A stretch of DNA of 64,000 bases from an uncultured Bacilli bacterium (GCA_944363635.1 CALVUP010000004.1:28154-92153), one strand, 5' to 3'. Shown: positions 1 through 7,320, counted from the stretch's first letter. Notes: generated by a model from the letters alone, not told the origin. Numbers and translations: made by a program.

Positions 1-342
1 TACTTGTTCCCAAGGATTTAAATGAGAACAATTCTGATTGGTTCTCATAAATAAAATAAATTTCCAAGAATTTTCGGGATCCTTTGTTAAAATAGGAAAA
101 GATGATTTGTAAGCGAGATGAAGGGCTTCAAAGTCGCTTTCTATATTGGCAATGGCTTGTTTAACTTGTAAATGCGTTGTTGCTTTTCCAGAAAAACATC
201 CGGGTTGATAAAAATTTAATCCAACGGATTCCGGTAATAAAGAAATATTTAAACCATAAGCGTAACAATTCACTCCATTATAATTTCGATTTGGTATGGT
301 CCTATTTACAAATATATTGGCTTTTATGAGTGTGATATCCAT
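1..342 (-). CDS. Partial gene of unknown function, runs off the left edge
   Basis: An open frame of 114 codons starts at an ATG at 342 and continues past position 1 without a stop. A good ribosome binding site (AAGGAG, about 351-356) sits just before it. The visible N-terminus has a motif NGVNCYAYGLN near residues 27-37, followed by a PGCFSGK segment. Cysteine motifs of the NCYAYAL type occur in small bacterial proteins that may be papain-like, but that link is only an inference. Later residues include KDPENSWKFILFMR and a Cys-His pair. I do not recognise the family with certainty, and the C-terminus is missing. Confidence 0.55.
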   Translation of the reverse strand, partial: MDITLIKANIFVNRTIPNRNYNGVNCYAYGLNISLLPESVGLNFYQPGCFSGKATTHLQVKQAIANIESDFEALHLAYKSSFPILTKDPENSWKFILFMRTNQNCSHLNPWEQV

Positions 343-401
343 CTTTTTTCTCCTTTTTCTAGTCTCTTATTATAACAGATTTCTTCCTTTTTTACAATAC
401 T

Positions 402-432
402 GGTATATTCTACATGAAAAATCTCATACTAA
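402..432 (+). promoter_or_regulatory. Possible sigma-E-type promoter for the coat gene pair
   Basis: A GGTATATT box at 402-409 and CATACTAA at 425-432 resemble the mother-cell sigma-E consensus (ATA, 16-18 nt, CATACANT). They lie directly before the ribosome binding site of the 450-671 gene. The match is imperfect and the predicted transcript start would fall close to the Shine-Dalgarno, so this is a moderate-confidence inference supported by the coat-protein context. Confidence 0.35.
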
Positions 433-449
433 AGATGGGAGGAGAAAAT

Positions 450-671
450 ATGAATTATCAACAAGTTCCGAATATAATTAGTGGAAAAGACTTAGATTAT
501 TTAATTGATTTATTTCAATGGAATCATAATGGTTATAAACAAACGATGTACGCAAAAGATCAAGTAGCGGATGCTGAAATTGTGAACTTTATTACTAAAG
601 CATCTAATGTTTTTCATGAAAATTTAACAATGGTGTTAAACATTTTAAAACAAGGAGGTTCAAATGAATAA
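450..671 (+). CDS. Small spore-coat-associated protein (CotF-like partner)
   Basis: A 73-residue protein. I place the start at the ATG at 450 because GGGAGGAG lies 6-12 nt before it; an upstream in-frame ATG at 414 has no such site. The sequence is mostly predicted helix, with NIISGKDLDYLIDLFQWN near the N-terminus, a pattern I associate with small helical proteins encoded next to CotF-type coat proteins in clostridia and bacilli. Its stop overlaps the start of the 664 gene by 8 nt, so the two are translationally coupled. Function as a coat component or coat-protein partner is inferred from the pairing, not shown directly. Confidence 0.55.
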   Translation: MNYQQVPNIISGKDLDYLIDLFQWNHNGYKQTMYAKDQVADAEIVNFITKASNVFHENLTMVLNILKQGGSNE

Positions 672-975
672 TCAAATTTGTAATCCAGAGGTAGAAGTGC
701 CTAGTGGAATCGCTTTCAATGATAAAGATTATATGAACACTCTTTTATCTACATTAAAGGAATTGGAAAAAAATCTAGCTATTACTTTAACAGAATGTAG
801 TTGTGAAGAACTTTACCAACAGTATTTTAATTTGTTTAGTAGTGTTGCTAAATTACAAAGAGAAGCGTATGAAATTATGTTTCGAAAAGGTTGGTATATA
901 CTCGAAAAAGCAGAGCAAAATAAAATCGACCAAAAACTACAAATGTTATCAAAAGAATTTAATCGTTTATCTTAA
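664..975 (+). CDS. Spore coat protein, CotF family
   Basis: A 103-residue helical protein with the layout of the coat F domain: a helix beginning NDKDYMNTLLSTLKELEKN (about 19-37), a CSCEELYQQYFNL turn and helix (about 45-57), and an EIMFRKGWYILEKAEQ segment (about 72-87). The motif of a helix ending in 'kRGWY' followed by 'kI.Qak..F' is typical of CotF proteins, which look like a ferritin-type helical bundle and sit in the spore coat. The preceding gene overlaps it by 8 nt and AAGGAGG sits before its ATG. Expression late in sporulation is likely. Confidence 0.7.
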   Translation: MNNQICNPEVEVPSGIAFNDKDYMNTLLSTLKELEKNLAITLTECSCEELYQQYFNLFSSVAKLQREAYEIMFRKGWYILEKAEQNKIDQKLQMLSKEFNRLS

Positions 976-998
976 AACTTCCTAGTGAAGTTTTTTTA
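974..998 (+). terminator. Intrinsic terminator after the coat gene pair
   Basis: An 8-bp stem (AAAACTTC at 974-981 and GAAGTTTT at 987-994) with loop CTAGT is followed by a T run. It begins at the stop codon of the CotF-like gene. Confidence 0.75.
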
Positions 999-1045
999 TT
1001 GTGATTTTTCTTTTATTTATGATATGATTGTAATAGAGGTGAAGT

Positions 1046-1660
1046 ATGAAAAAAGGAATCTATTTTATTATAGTCATTGTATTTGGGATTTTGCTTGTAA
1101 GTGGATGCAAAAGTACAGCTATAGAAACGGAAGAAGAAAAGCAACAGGAGATGAATTATTTATCTGGAAAACATTATGTTATTATCAATGTAGAGGATTA
1201 TGGTTCCATTTCTTTAGAACTGGATGCAGACGAAGCCCCCATTACGGTAACCAATTTTATCAATTTAGTAAAAGAAGGCTTTTACAACGGACTTACTTTT
1301 CATCGCATTATTGATGGATTTATGATTCAAGGAGGAGATCCAAATCATGATGGTACGGGTGGTAGTGAAAATACAATTAAAGGAGAATTTGCTCAAAATA
1401 ATGTAGAAAACAATATTTCTCATACGCGTGGTACGATTTCTATGGCTAGAAGTAATGATTTCGATTCAGCCAGTAGTCAATTTTTTATTGTCCAAGAAGA
1501 TAGTTTGTTTTTAGATGGTGCTTATGCTGGATTTGGGCATGTTACTGAAGGCATGGAAATTGTGGATCAAATTTGTGAAAATGCAAAGCCAACGGATGAT
1601 AATGGAACAATTGTTTATGAGGAGCAACCTGTTATTACTTCTATACAAGTTGTTGATTAA
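1046..1660 (+). CDS. Peptidyl-prolyl cis-trans isomerase, cyclophilin-type lipoprotein
   Basis: A 204-residue secreted lipoprotein. Residues 1-20 form a lipoprotein signal peptide with lipobox VSGC (Cys21). Residues 42-204 are a cyclophilin domain: TFHRIIDGFMIQGGD holds the catalytic Arg, SQFFI and FLDGAYAGFGHVTEGM complete the active-site wall. It should catalyse proline isomerisation in proteins folding at the outer face of the membrane. The start has AGAGGTGAAG before it, and a TTGTGA (999-1004) with TATGAT (1023-1028) could be its promoter. It is a single-gene unit, closed by a terminator. Confidence 0.9.
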   Translation: MKKGIYFIIVIVFGILLVSGCKSTAIETEEEKQQEMNYLSGKHYVIINVEDYGSISLELDADEAPITVTNFINLVKEGFYNGLTFHRIIDGFMIQGGDPNHDGTGGSENTIKGEFAQNNVENNISHTRGTISMARSNDFDSASSQFFIVQEDSLFLDGAYAGFGHVTEGMEIVDQICENAKPTDDNGTIVYEEQPVITSIQVVD

Positions 1661-1691
1661 AAAACTTTCCTATTCAATGGAAAGTTTTTTA
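1659..1691. terminator. Bidirectional terminator between convergent genes
   Basis: AAAAACTTTCC (1660-1670) pairs with GGAAAGTTTTT (1679-1689) around a short loop. A runs and T runs flank both sides, so it can end both the cyclophilin gene and the convergent phosphodiesterase gene, whose stop codon lies inside the right arm. Confidence 0.85.
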
Positions 1692-2792
1692 TTTACTTCT
1701 ATATAAAATAAGTGGTACCAACATTTCTTCGTCGGTTAACCCTGAATGTGAAGATTTATGTTTTTTTGTATTCTCATCATATCGAATAGCTTTGTTCCCA
1801 ATGCCTATAGCAAAATAATCACCTAGTCCATCTCGATAATATTTATTTTCTTTTCCATAACCATACAATTTTTTTTCAATAATTTCGTCTTTACTCATTA
1901 AAATAAAATCTTCTTTTAATACCTCTTTTATTTTCTTCGGAAATACTGCTAGATATTCTTTTTTTACCCGAAAAGAACAGGCTCTATTATCAATACTAAT
2001 GTTTTCATCCAACATTTTTACAATTTCCGGGTAATCCGATAAAGTAATATAATCACAATTTAAATGTCCATGATCGGAAATGCCAAGAACAAGTGTATCT
2101 TTCAACGATGTACACATTTTTTGGAATTCTTTATCCAATTTTTTTAAAATGTGTCTTTCTTCTTTTGAATCCGTACCATATTTATGTTCTATGTGATCTG
2201 GTTCGTTTGAATAAAAATAAATATAATTTTTAAAAGGATTTTTTGTAATCTTTTTTATTTTTTTTCTTGCTTTTCGAAAAGATTCGTTTTTTCGATCACT
2301 GTATACTGTTATTTTTTCACTATGACACCCTGGTTGTTTGTTGATATGATCAACAATAGATTCATATTTTAGTAATGTTTTTGCTACATGATAAGGGGCT
2401 GGTTTTCTTTTCGTCCCTTTTATATAGTTTCTTGTTAAAGTAATCACAGCATTAAACTCTTTAAAATACATATCCCATCCTAACCATCCGTGTTCAACTG
2501 GATTTAATCCTGATTCTACAGTTGTTCTTGCAGCCATTGTAGTAGAAGGGAAAACAGAAGAAATATGAGTTTTTAAATGCTTATTTAAAAATGGACATAC
2601 ATCTTGATTCCTTTTTAATATATTGTACCCTAATCCATCAAACAAAACGAGAACAATATTTTTATAATTCTTTTTTAATTCTTTATCAACACTTTTTAAA
2701 GAGGTGTGCGTTGTTCTTATATGAAAGTCACTCATAATCGAGCTCATTAAATTCACTAAACCATTTTCATAATCAGGATATCTATATTGCAT
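1689..2792 (-). CDS. Alkaline-phosphatase-superfamily phosphodiesterase (nucleotide pyrophosphatase-like)
   Basis: A 367-residue protein with the alkaline phosphatase fold. VLVLFDGLGYN (about 47-57) carries the first metal-binding Asp. SSVFPSTTMAARTT (about 78-91) carries the Thr nucleophile of the phosphodiesterase subgroup. NEPDHIEHKYG (about 196-206) and SDHGHLN (about 244-250) supply the remaining Asp and His ligands. No signal peptide is evident. The family hydrolyses phosphodiester or pyrophosphate bonds; the substrate cannot be read from the sequence. It is downstream of the ABC operon, 43 nt after the permease start, but on its own reading unit. Confidence 0.75.
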   Translation of the reverse strand: MQYRYPDYENGLVNLMSSIMSDFHIRTTHTSLKSVDKELKKNYKNIVLVLFDGLGYNILKRNQDVCPFLNKHLKTHISSVFPSTTMAARTTVESGLNPVEHGWLGWDMYFKEFNAVITLTRNYIKGTKRKPAPYHVAKTLLKYESIVDHINKQPGCHSEKITVYSDRKNESFRKARKKIKKITKNPFKNYIYFYSNEPDHIEHKYGTDSKEERHILKKLDKEFQKMCTSLKDTLVLGISDHGHLNCDYITLSDYPEIVKMLDENISIDNRACSFRVKKEYLAVFPKKIKEVLKEDFILMSKDEIIEKKLYGYGKENKYYRDGLGDYFAIGIGNKAIRYDENTKKHKSSHSGLTDEEMLVPLILYRSK

Positions 2793-2835
2793 AATACACT
2801 CCTTATCTTTCTATTTATATATGTATTCTTTCTTT

Positions 2836-3510
2836 TTAAAATTCTTTTTTCAGATAAATTTTACTAGCAATTTTATAAGAAATAAAATAAACAAGACAGA
2901 TCGCTATTATTAAGATAACAGGTAATGCTTGATGAAGAAAGGTAATGATTGGTTGCCACGAGAAATGCACATTCAATTTTTCTTGTAAGAATAAAAAGCC
3001 ACTACATAATAACAGGAAGAATGCTCCAATTACAAAAATTTGTATTCTGCCTTTTTCCGCACCTAGTTTATAAATACAAGGGATTTGTATTGATTCCATA
3101 ATACCAATCCCTAAAATGCTACCCAAAGCCATTTCAAAGAATGAATATAAATTAGGAATTTGTTTACTCATAACAAACATCGCTATAAAGCTGATCAGCA
3201 TTCCTACAATTGCTCCAATCAAGGTAGAGAAAATTACAAATAAATATTTAGCTTTTACAATTTCTTTCCTTGTAACGGGTAATGTTAAAAGATAAGCATC
3301 ACAAGAAGCTTGTTCGTCATAGTTAAAAGAAGCCATACTAAACATACCAAAACCAAAAGTAAGCATCAAAATAAGCATACTTCCTACTCCTACTACACTG
3401 TCTTGTGTAATTGAGATTAAAATAAAAATCAAAATATAGACCAATAATGTCTTTCTATAACTTTTTAACTGTAATAAATCTTTTATAATCAATCCTTTGA
3501 TTGTATTCAT
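2836..3510 (-). CDS. ABC-2 type transporter permease
   Basis: A 224-residue membrane protein with about six predicted transmembrane segments. A short cytosolic N-terminus (MNTIKGLIIKDLLQLKSYR) precedes the first membrane helix, the usual layout of small ABC-2 permeases paired with YtrB/BcrA-like ATPases. Its start lies 1 nt after the ATPase gene's stop, so the two are coupled. The exported substrate is unknown; such GntR/ATPase/permease operons often answer cell-envelope stress or antibiotics. Confidence 0.8.
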   Translation of the reverse strand: MNTIKGLIIKDLLQLKSYRKTLLVYILIFILISITQDSVVGVGSMLILMLTFGFGMFSMASFNYDEQASCDAYLLTLPVTRKEIVKAKYLFVIFSTLIGAIVGMLISFIAMFVMSKQIPNLYSFFEMALGSILGIGIMESIQIPCIYKLGAEKGRIQIFVIGAFFLLLCSGFLFLQEKLNVHFSWQPIITFLHQALPVILIIAICLVYFISYKIASKIYLKKEF

Positions 3511-3511
3511 A

Positions 3512-4369
3512 TTATTTTTCCCCCTTTACATATAAAACCATAATCTCTTCAATCGTTGGTTTATCAATCACTTGTATATCATATTTCTTTTTAAATTGTT
3601 TTTTATCTGCGATTAAAATCTCATAACCATAACGGTTTTTTCTATACTTAATATAATCTTGTTTCACAATCTTTTTAAAATCCTTCTCTAAACATTTTAC
3701 GATTCCATATTTATCCAATAAGTCGTCTCTTGTTTTGGTAAAAACAATTTCTCCTTGATGAATAAATGTAATATAATCTGCGATATGTTCTAAATCAGAA
3801 GTAATATGACTAGATACAAAAATTGCATGTTCTTCGTTTTGAATAAAATCTTGAAAAATATCGAGAATTTCATTTCGAGCGATAGGATCCAAACCAGAGG
3901 TTGGTTCATCCAAAATCAATAATTTAGGATGATGAGAAAGTGCGACAGCAATTTTTAATTTCATTTTCATTCCACTGGAATATTCTTTTATTGGTTGTGT
4001 TTTTGGTAATTGAAACTTTTCTAAGTATTGAAAATATAAAGTTTGGTCCCAATTCTTATATATATGTTCCATTGTTTTATGAATATCGGTTGGTGTTAAA
4101 TAAGGAGATAAAAAATGATCATCCAAAACAACGCCTATTTCTTCTTTACAGTTTTTTTCATTTTCTTGTAATGAATGGCCAAACAAACAAACCTCTCCTT
4201 GATCAATAGAAATTAAATTTAAAATCGCTTTAATGGTTGTGGTTTTACCCGCACCATTTTCGCCAATTAATCCTAAAATCATTCCTTTAGGTAGTTTAAT
4301 ATTACAATTTTTTAATTCAAAATTATTGTATTTCTTTTGTACACCCTTTATTTCTAAAATATTTTCCAT
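3512..4369 (-). CDS. ABC transporter ATP-binding protein, YtrB/BcrA-like
   Basis: A 285-residue nucleotide-binding protein. Walker A is GENGAGKTT (about 36-44), the signature motif is YSSGMKMKL (about 130-138), Walker B is LLILDEPTSG (about 150-159), and the switch His is in SSHITSD. The C-terminal ~70 residues form the extra domain seen in many BcrA-type ATPases. It powers the permease encoded directly downstream and follows the GntR regulator by 2 nt, giving a three-gene regulator-ATPase-permease operon. Confidence 0.88.
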   Translation of the reverse strand: MENILEIKGVQKKYNNFELKNCNIKLPKGMILGLIGENGAGKTTTIKAILNLISIDQGEVCLFGHSLQENEKNCKEEIGVVLDDHFLSPYLTPTDIHKTMEHIYKNWDQTLYFQYLEKFQLPKTQPIKEYSSGMKMKLKIAVALSHHPKLLILDEPTSGLDPIARNEILDIFQDFIQNEEHAIFVSSHITSDLEHIADYITFIHQGEIVFTKTRDDLLDKYGIVKCLEKDFKKIVKQDYIKYRKNRYGYEILIADKKQFKKKYDIQVIDKPTIEEIMVLYVKGEK

Positions 4370-4371
4370 TT

Positions 4372-4746
4372 TTATTCCTCCTCATACAATATATTTAATA
4401 TATTTTGTAGTTCTTTCTTAGTTACCTGGCTTATTTTTGCTATAGAAACTGCCGTATCAAGTAATCCTTCTATTTTTTGGAGTTGCTCTTCACGAATCAG
4501 TTCCCTATTTTTACCAGAGACATAGATGCCCTTACCTGGTATAGTTTCCACATATCCTTCCCTTTCCAACTCATCATAAGCATTTTTCGTCGTAATAACA
4601 CTAATTCGTAAATCTTTCGCTAATTTTCGAATCGAAGGAAGTTGTTCTTGATATTTGAGTTCATTGGTAATAATTTTATTTTTAATCTGTTCTTTTATTT
4701 GTTCATAAATGGGTATATTGCTCGAATTACTAATAATAATATCCAT
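4372..4746 (-). CDS. GntR-family transcriptional regulator, YtrA subfamily
   Basis: A 124-residue regulator. Residues 1-75 form the GntR winged helix-turn-helix (YEQIKEQIKNKI, LPSIRKLAKDLRIS, TTKNAYDELEREGY). Only about 45 residues follow, which is the short dimerisation tail of the YtrA subgroup rather than a ligand-binding domain. It heads the ABC operon and very likely represses it by binding the repeat that overlaps its own promoter. Confidence 0.85.
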   Translation of the reverse strand: MDIIISNSSNIPIYEQIKEQIKNKIITNELKYQEQLPSIRKLAKDLRISVITTKNAYDELEREGYVETIPGKGIYVSGKNRELIREEQLQKIEGLLDTAVSIAKISQVTKKELQNILNILYEEE

Positions 4747-4761
4747 ACTTTCCTCCTAACC

Positions 4762-4800
4762 GTTTATATACAGTATATACAGTTTACAATTCTTTGTCAA
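4762..4800 (-). promoter_or_regulatory. Sigma-A promoter and overlapping operator of the GntR-ABC operon
   Basis: On the minus strand TTGACA (4795-4800), a 17-nt spacer and TATACT (4772-4777) form a strong promoter 25 nt before the regulator gene. The palindrome GTATATAC and repeated TATACTG-like units overlap the -10 box (about 4762-4787), which is where an autoregulating YtrA-type repressor would bind. The promoter is read directly; the operator role is inferred. Confidence 0.7.
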
Positions 4801-4872
4801 TAAAAAAGAAAAGATTTCTCTTTTCTGAGTTCTTTGTGTTAAAATAAAAGTAGATGATAAGGATGGGATAAT

Positions 4873-5073
4873 ATGAAATTTGGTATGAGAACGCCTAGTT
4901 TAAAAAAATCAATTAAAGCAAGAACAACAGGCAAATTAAAAAGGTCTATAAAAAAAGCAATTAATCCACTTTATGGAAAAAAAGGAATGGGTATGATTAA
5001 AAATCCTAAGAAAGCCATTTACAATAAAGTTTACAAAAAAACAACTTTTAGTTTTTTTGATTTGTTTAAATAA
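4873..5073 (+). CDS. Small very basic protein of unknown function
   Basis: A 66-residue protein in which 20 residues are Lys or Arg. It has the pattern GMRTPSLKKSIKART, then NPLYGKKGMG, then NPKKAIYNKVYKKTTFS, and a hydrophobic end FFDLFK. I have an impression of similar small proteins in other Bacillota, but know no established function. The composition suggests binding to nucleic acid or an acidic surface. AAGGATGGG lies before the start and a strong terminator follows directly, which supports a real, separately transcribed gene. Confidence 0.7.
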   Translation: MKFGMRTPSLKKSIKARTTGKLKRSIKKAINPLYGKKGMGMIKNPKKAIYNKVYKKTTFSFFDLFK

Positions 5074-5074
5074 A

Positions 5075-5105
5075 AAAATTCGTGTTCGCGCACGAATTTT
5101 ATTTT
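5075..5105 (+). terminator. Intrinsic terminator
   Basis: A perfect 10-bp stem, AAAATTCGTG (5075-5084) and CACGAATTTT (5091-5100), with loop TTCGCG and T-rich tail. It ends the small basic protein gene and may also act for the convergent tRNA. Confidence 0.85.
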
Positions 5106-5110
5106 TATCT

Positions 5111-5187
5111 TGGTAGCCTGTACGGAATTCGAATCCGTGAATGTTGCCTTGAGAGGGCAATGTGTTAAGCCACTTCACCAACAGGCC
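5111..5187 (-). tRNA. tRNA-Glu (anticodon CUC), CCA encoded
   Basis: The minus strand folds as a cloverleaf. The acceptor stem is GGCCTGT with ACAGGCT (a G-U pair at the end), the D stem is GTG/CAC, the anticodon stem is TTGCC/GGCAA with loop CTCTCAA (anticodon CTC, codon GAG), and the T stem is ACGGA/TCCGT with TTCGAAT loop. The 3' end is A-CCA, so CCA is encoded. The body resembles tRNA-Glu of other Bacillota. Confidence 0.88.
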
Positions 5188-5215
5188 ATGTAAAGTTGTT
5201 TTTTACAACAACATT

Positions 5216-5244
5216 ATTCTAGCATAAATATTTTTTTTATTCAA
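5216..5244 (-). promoter_or_regulatory. Sigma-A promoter of tRNA-Glu
   Basis: TTGAAT (5239-5244), a 17-nt spacer and TAGAAT (5216-5221) stand 28 nt before the tRNA. A small hairpin (GTTGT/ACAAC) lies between promoter and tRNA. Confidence 0.65.
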
Positions 5245-5246
5245 TA

Positions 5247-5492
5247 TTATTTTATTGTTTTCTGATATGCATTTATTTTATCTTCTACATCTCTTTCTAT
5301 AATATTTTTAAAATGATTTCATATAACAAAAATTTTTTGCTTAAATATTTCTAAATTATAAACTCTTTGATTCTGTTTATATATTGGAATGTTTTTCTCC
5401 TTCCAATAAAATTGTTAAAATATAATTCTCACAAATGTATTTTTCCTAAAAAAACTAGTAGCGTGAATATAATATTAATCTAAATTCATCAT
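5247..5492 (-). pseudogene. Decayed fourth copy of the tandem 190-aa family
   Basis: This stretch has no open gene, but its translation is a shortened, broken copy of the three genes next to it. It starts ATGATG with MMNLD, then a TAA in place of an Asn codon, then YYIHAT, matching the intact N-terminus MMNLDNYYIHATGG. Near the end, VYNLEIFKQKIFVI, a TGA, then NHFKNI and DKINAYQKTIK match the C-terminal part of the family. About 105 residues are missing between. The array is therefore an old expansion that has begun to lose its last member. It accounts for most of the 5,188-5,503 gap. Confidence 0.8.
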
Positions 5493-5503
5493 AAAATTAT
5501 CTC

Positions 5504-6067
5504 TTATATTCCCTTTTGGTATATTTTTATTTGAGCATTTACCTCTTTTGGGGTAATATCTTTTCCAGTAAAAATATCTTTTGTTTTTATAGTTTTAAAT
5601 TCATGAGCAAGGATAACAAGATGATCTCTAAAAAGTTCTAGATTTTTTATTTTGTCTTCATCTGTCATCATGATATCATCATACTTTTTTGGCCATAGTG
5701 GAAAAGTGATAAATTGTAATTTATCTAGTGATAAATCACCATCATATAAAACTTCATCGTATTCGTCATTGGAATTTTTTGATGGCCCAATATATTTTAC
5801 AGGAAGATCACGAGAAAACACCAAAGATGGTGAATAAAGAACAAATTCATCGAAAGAACAAATATGATTGCCAACGGGAGTTTTTGATTTTTGTGGATCA
5901 CATAGATAAGTATGATTTTTATATTTTGAACTGGTCTTATAGTTATTCGTAATTCCTGTACTCCTAATTTTTCCATCTACTAAAATTTTAAGAAGATTGC
6001 AATGATCATTAAATTCACCCCAACATCCTCCTGTTGCGTGAATATAATAATTGTCTAGATTCATCAT
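5504..6067 (-). CDS. Tandem paralogue C of an uncharacterised family (ART-like pattern)
   Basis: A 187-residue protein, one of three adjacent paralogues. Family blocks visible here: YYIHATGG (residues 7-14), YLCD (about 54), VLYSPSLVFSRDL (about 76-88), YDEVLYDGDLSLDKLQFITFP (Glu near 106), IKNLELFRDHL (about 138) and KDIFTGKDIT near the C-terminus. A His at the end of the first strand, a Ser-rich middle motif and a Glu before a 'G.lsle.l.fI' strand is the layout of ADP-ribosyltransferase-like folds, but I cannot assign the fold firmly. No signal peptide or membrane segment is seen. It is the last intact gene of the unit. Confidence 0.7.
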   Translation of the reverse strand: MMNLDNYYIHATGGCWGEFNDHCNLLKILVDGKIRSTGITNNYKTSSKYKNHTYLCDPQKSKTPVGNHICSFDEFVLYSPSLVFSRDLPVKYIGPSKNSNDEYDEVLYDGDLSLDKLQFITFPLWPKKYDDIMMTDEDKIKNLELFRDHLVILAHEFKTIKTKDIFTGKDITPKEVNAQIKIYQKGI

Positions 6068-6082
6068 ATTATTTTCTCCTTT

Positions 6083-6682
6083 CTACTTGCTTATCTTTTT
6101 AATTTGTTTTTCTAATTGCTCGGTTGTTAATGTTTTTCCTGTAAAAATATCTTTAATTGGTACTTCTTTAAACTCCTGTTCTAACACTCGAATATTTTCT
6201 TTAAAAATTTCTAAGTTTTGAATTTTATTTTGATTCCAAAAGACAGGAAAAGTAATAAATTGTAAATGTTCCAGTGAAATATCTCCTTGGTGTCTTACTT
6301 CATCATATAAATTGGTAGTCCCTTTTATAGGTTCTGTTACTTCCATTAATTTTGGTTGATATACTTTTAAATCTCTAGATAAAACCAATGTTGGAGAATA
6401 AAGGGCATAAGTCAAAAACGAAGAAGTTAAATTTCCTATATGTGGATCTTCTTTTGTCATATCACATAGGCAAATATCATCATCGTGTTGTAATGCATAT
6501 ATATTACCTTTCCCTAAACTTTCATTGGTTTTAATCGTATGTGATTTTAAAATATCAACAATGGCATTTTCTTCATTTTCACAGCCAAATATGCCACCTG
6601 TCGCATGTAAATAATATGATCCTAAATTTAATACTCTTATATTTCCTATAAGTGGAATGTTATACGTCTTGAATTTTTTCAT
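6083..6682 (-). CDS. Tandem paralogue B of the same family
   Basis: A 199-residue paralogue with a longer N-terminus (MKKFKTYNIPLIGNIRVLN) before the shared YYLHATGG block (about 23-30). It keeps ICLCD (about 70-74), LYSPTLVLSRDL (about 93-104), YDEVRHQGDISLEHLQFITFP, IQNLEIFKENI and KDIFTGKTLT. The strong conservation of these blocks among three otherwise divergent copies points to an active site or binding surface under selection. It lies 15 nt before paralogue C and 3 nt after paralogue A, so the three form one operon. Biochemical role unknown; an NAD-using transferase fold is one possibility. Confidence 0.7.
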   Translation of the reverse strand: MKKFKTYNIPLIGNIRVLNLGSYYLHATGGIFGCENEENAIVDILKSHTIKTNESLGKGNIYALQHDDDICLCDMTKEDPHIGNLTSSFLTYALYSPTLVLSRDLKVYQPKLMEVTEPIKGTTNLYDEVRHQGDISLEHLQFITFPVFWNQNKIQNLEIFKENIRVLEQEFKEVPIKDIFTGKTLTTEQLEKQIKKISK

Positions 6683-6685
6683 CTT

Positions 6686-7276
6686 CTACCCTCTTACTTC
6701 TTTTTGATAAATTTTTATATGTTTCTCAATATCATCAACTGTAATCGTATTGCCTGTATAGATATCCTTGGTTTCTATTAATGAATATTGTGTTGAAATA
6801 ACTTGCAAATTTTGTTTAAATATTTCTAAATAATGCAATTTTCTTGAATTAGTTAAATCAACCGTTAATCTATGAATAGGCCAAATAGGAAAACTAATAA
6901 ATTCTAATTGTTCTAACGATAGTTCACCATTATATCTTACCTCATCATACATGTCCGATTCATTTTCATAAAAAGTATACAGCTTATAATCCGGTGTTTC
7001 TACTTGTAGATCTCTACTAAAAGCCAAAGATGGGGAGCATAAGACAAATCCTTTAAAAGCGGATAAAAGTTCAACGTGATATATAGGATCATATACAATA
7101 GGTTTTGTCGTATCACAAAGACATACTTTATGGATTGGACTTTTATAATAATTCTTATTTTCTTCTTCCCCTTTTACTTTTCCTTCTAATAAAATGTTCA
7201 AGATCTTATTTTCATCATTTTTTGTTCCTTTATATCCGCCCGTTGCGTGTAAATAATATTTATCTAGATTCATCAT
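6686..7276 (-). CDS. Tandem paralogue A of the same family, first gene of the unit
   Basis: A 196-residue paralogue starting MMNLDKYYLHATGG, almost identical there to paralogue C. Shared blocks: VCLCD (about 51-55), VLCSPSLAFSRDL (about 77-89), YDEVRYNGELSLEQLEFISFP, YLEIFKQNLQVI and KDIYTGNTIT. A TATAAT box at 7303-7308 stands 26 nt upstream, just past the gltX terminator, so this operon has its own promoter. The family is not one I can name. Tandem divergence suggests dosage or specificity diversification, as seen in toxin, immunity or modifying-enzyme arrays. Confidence 0.7.
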   Translation of the reverse strand: MMNLDKYYLHATGGYKGTKNDENKILNILLEGKVKGEEENKNYYKSPIHKVCLCDTTKPIVYDPIYHVELLSAFKGFVLCSPSLAFSRDLQVETPDYKLYTFYENESDMYDEVRYNGELSLEQLEFISFPIWPIHRLTVDLTNSRKLHYLEIFKQNLQVISTQYSLIETKDIYTGNTITVDDIEKHIKIYQKEVRG

Positions 7277-7320
7277 GAAACCATTCCCTTTTAATGCGAT
7301 ATATTATACCATTTTTCTAT

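Noticed and set aside
296..481. A 61-codon plus-strand frame at the left end
   Set aside because: It is antisense to the partial minus-strand gene and overlaps the coat promoter in another frame.
4936..5181. An 81-codon minus-strand frame
   Set aside because: It covers tRNA-Glu and the antisense of the small basic protein gene.
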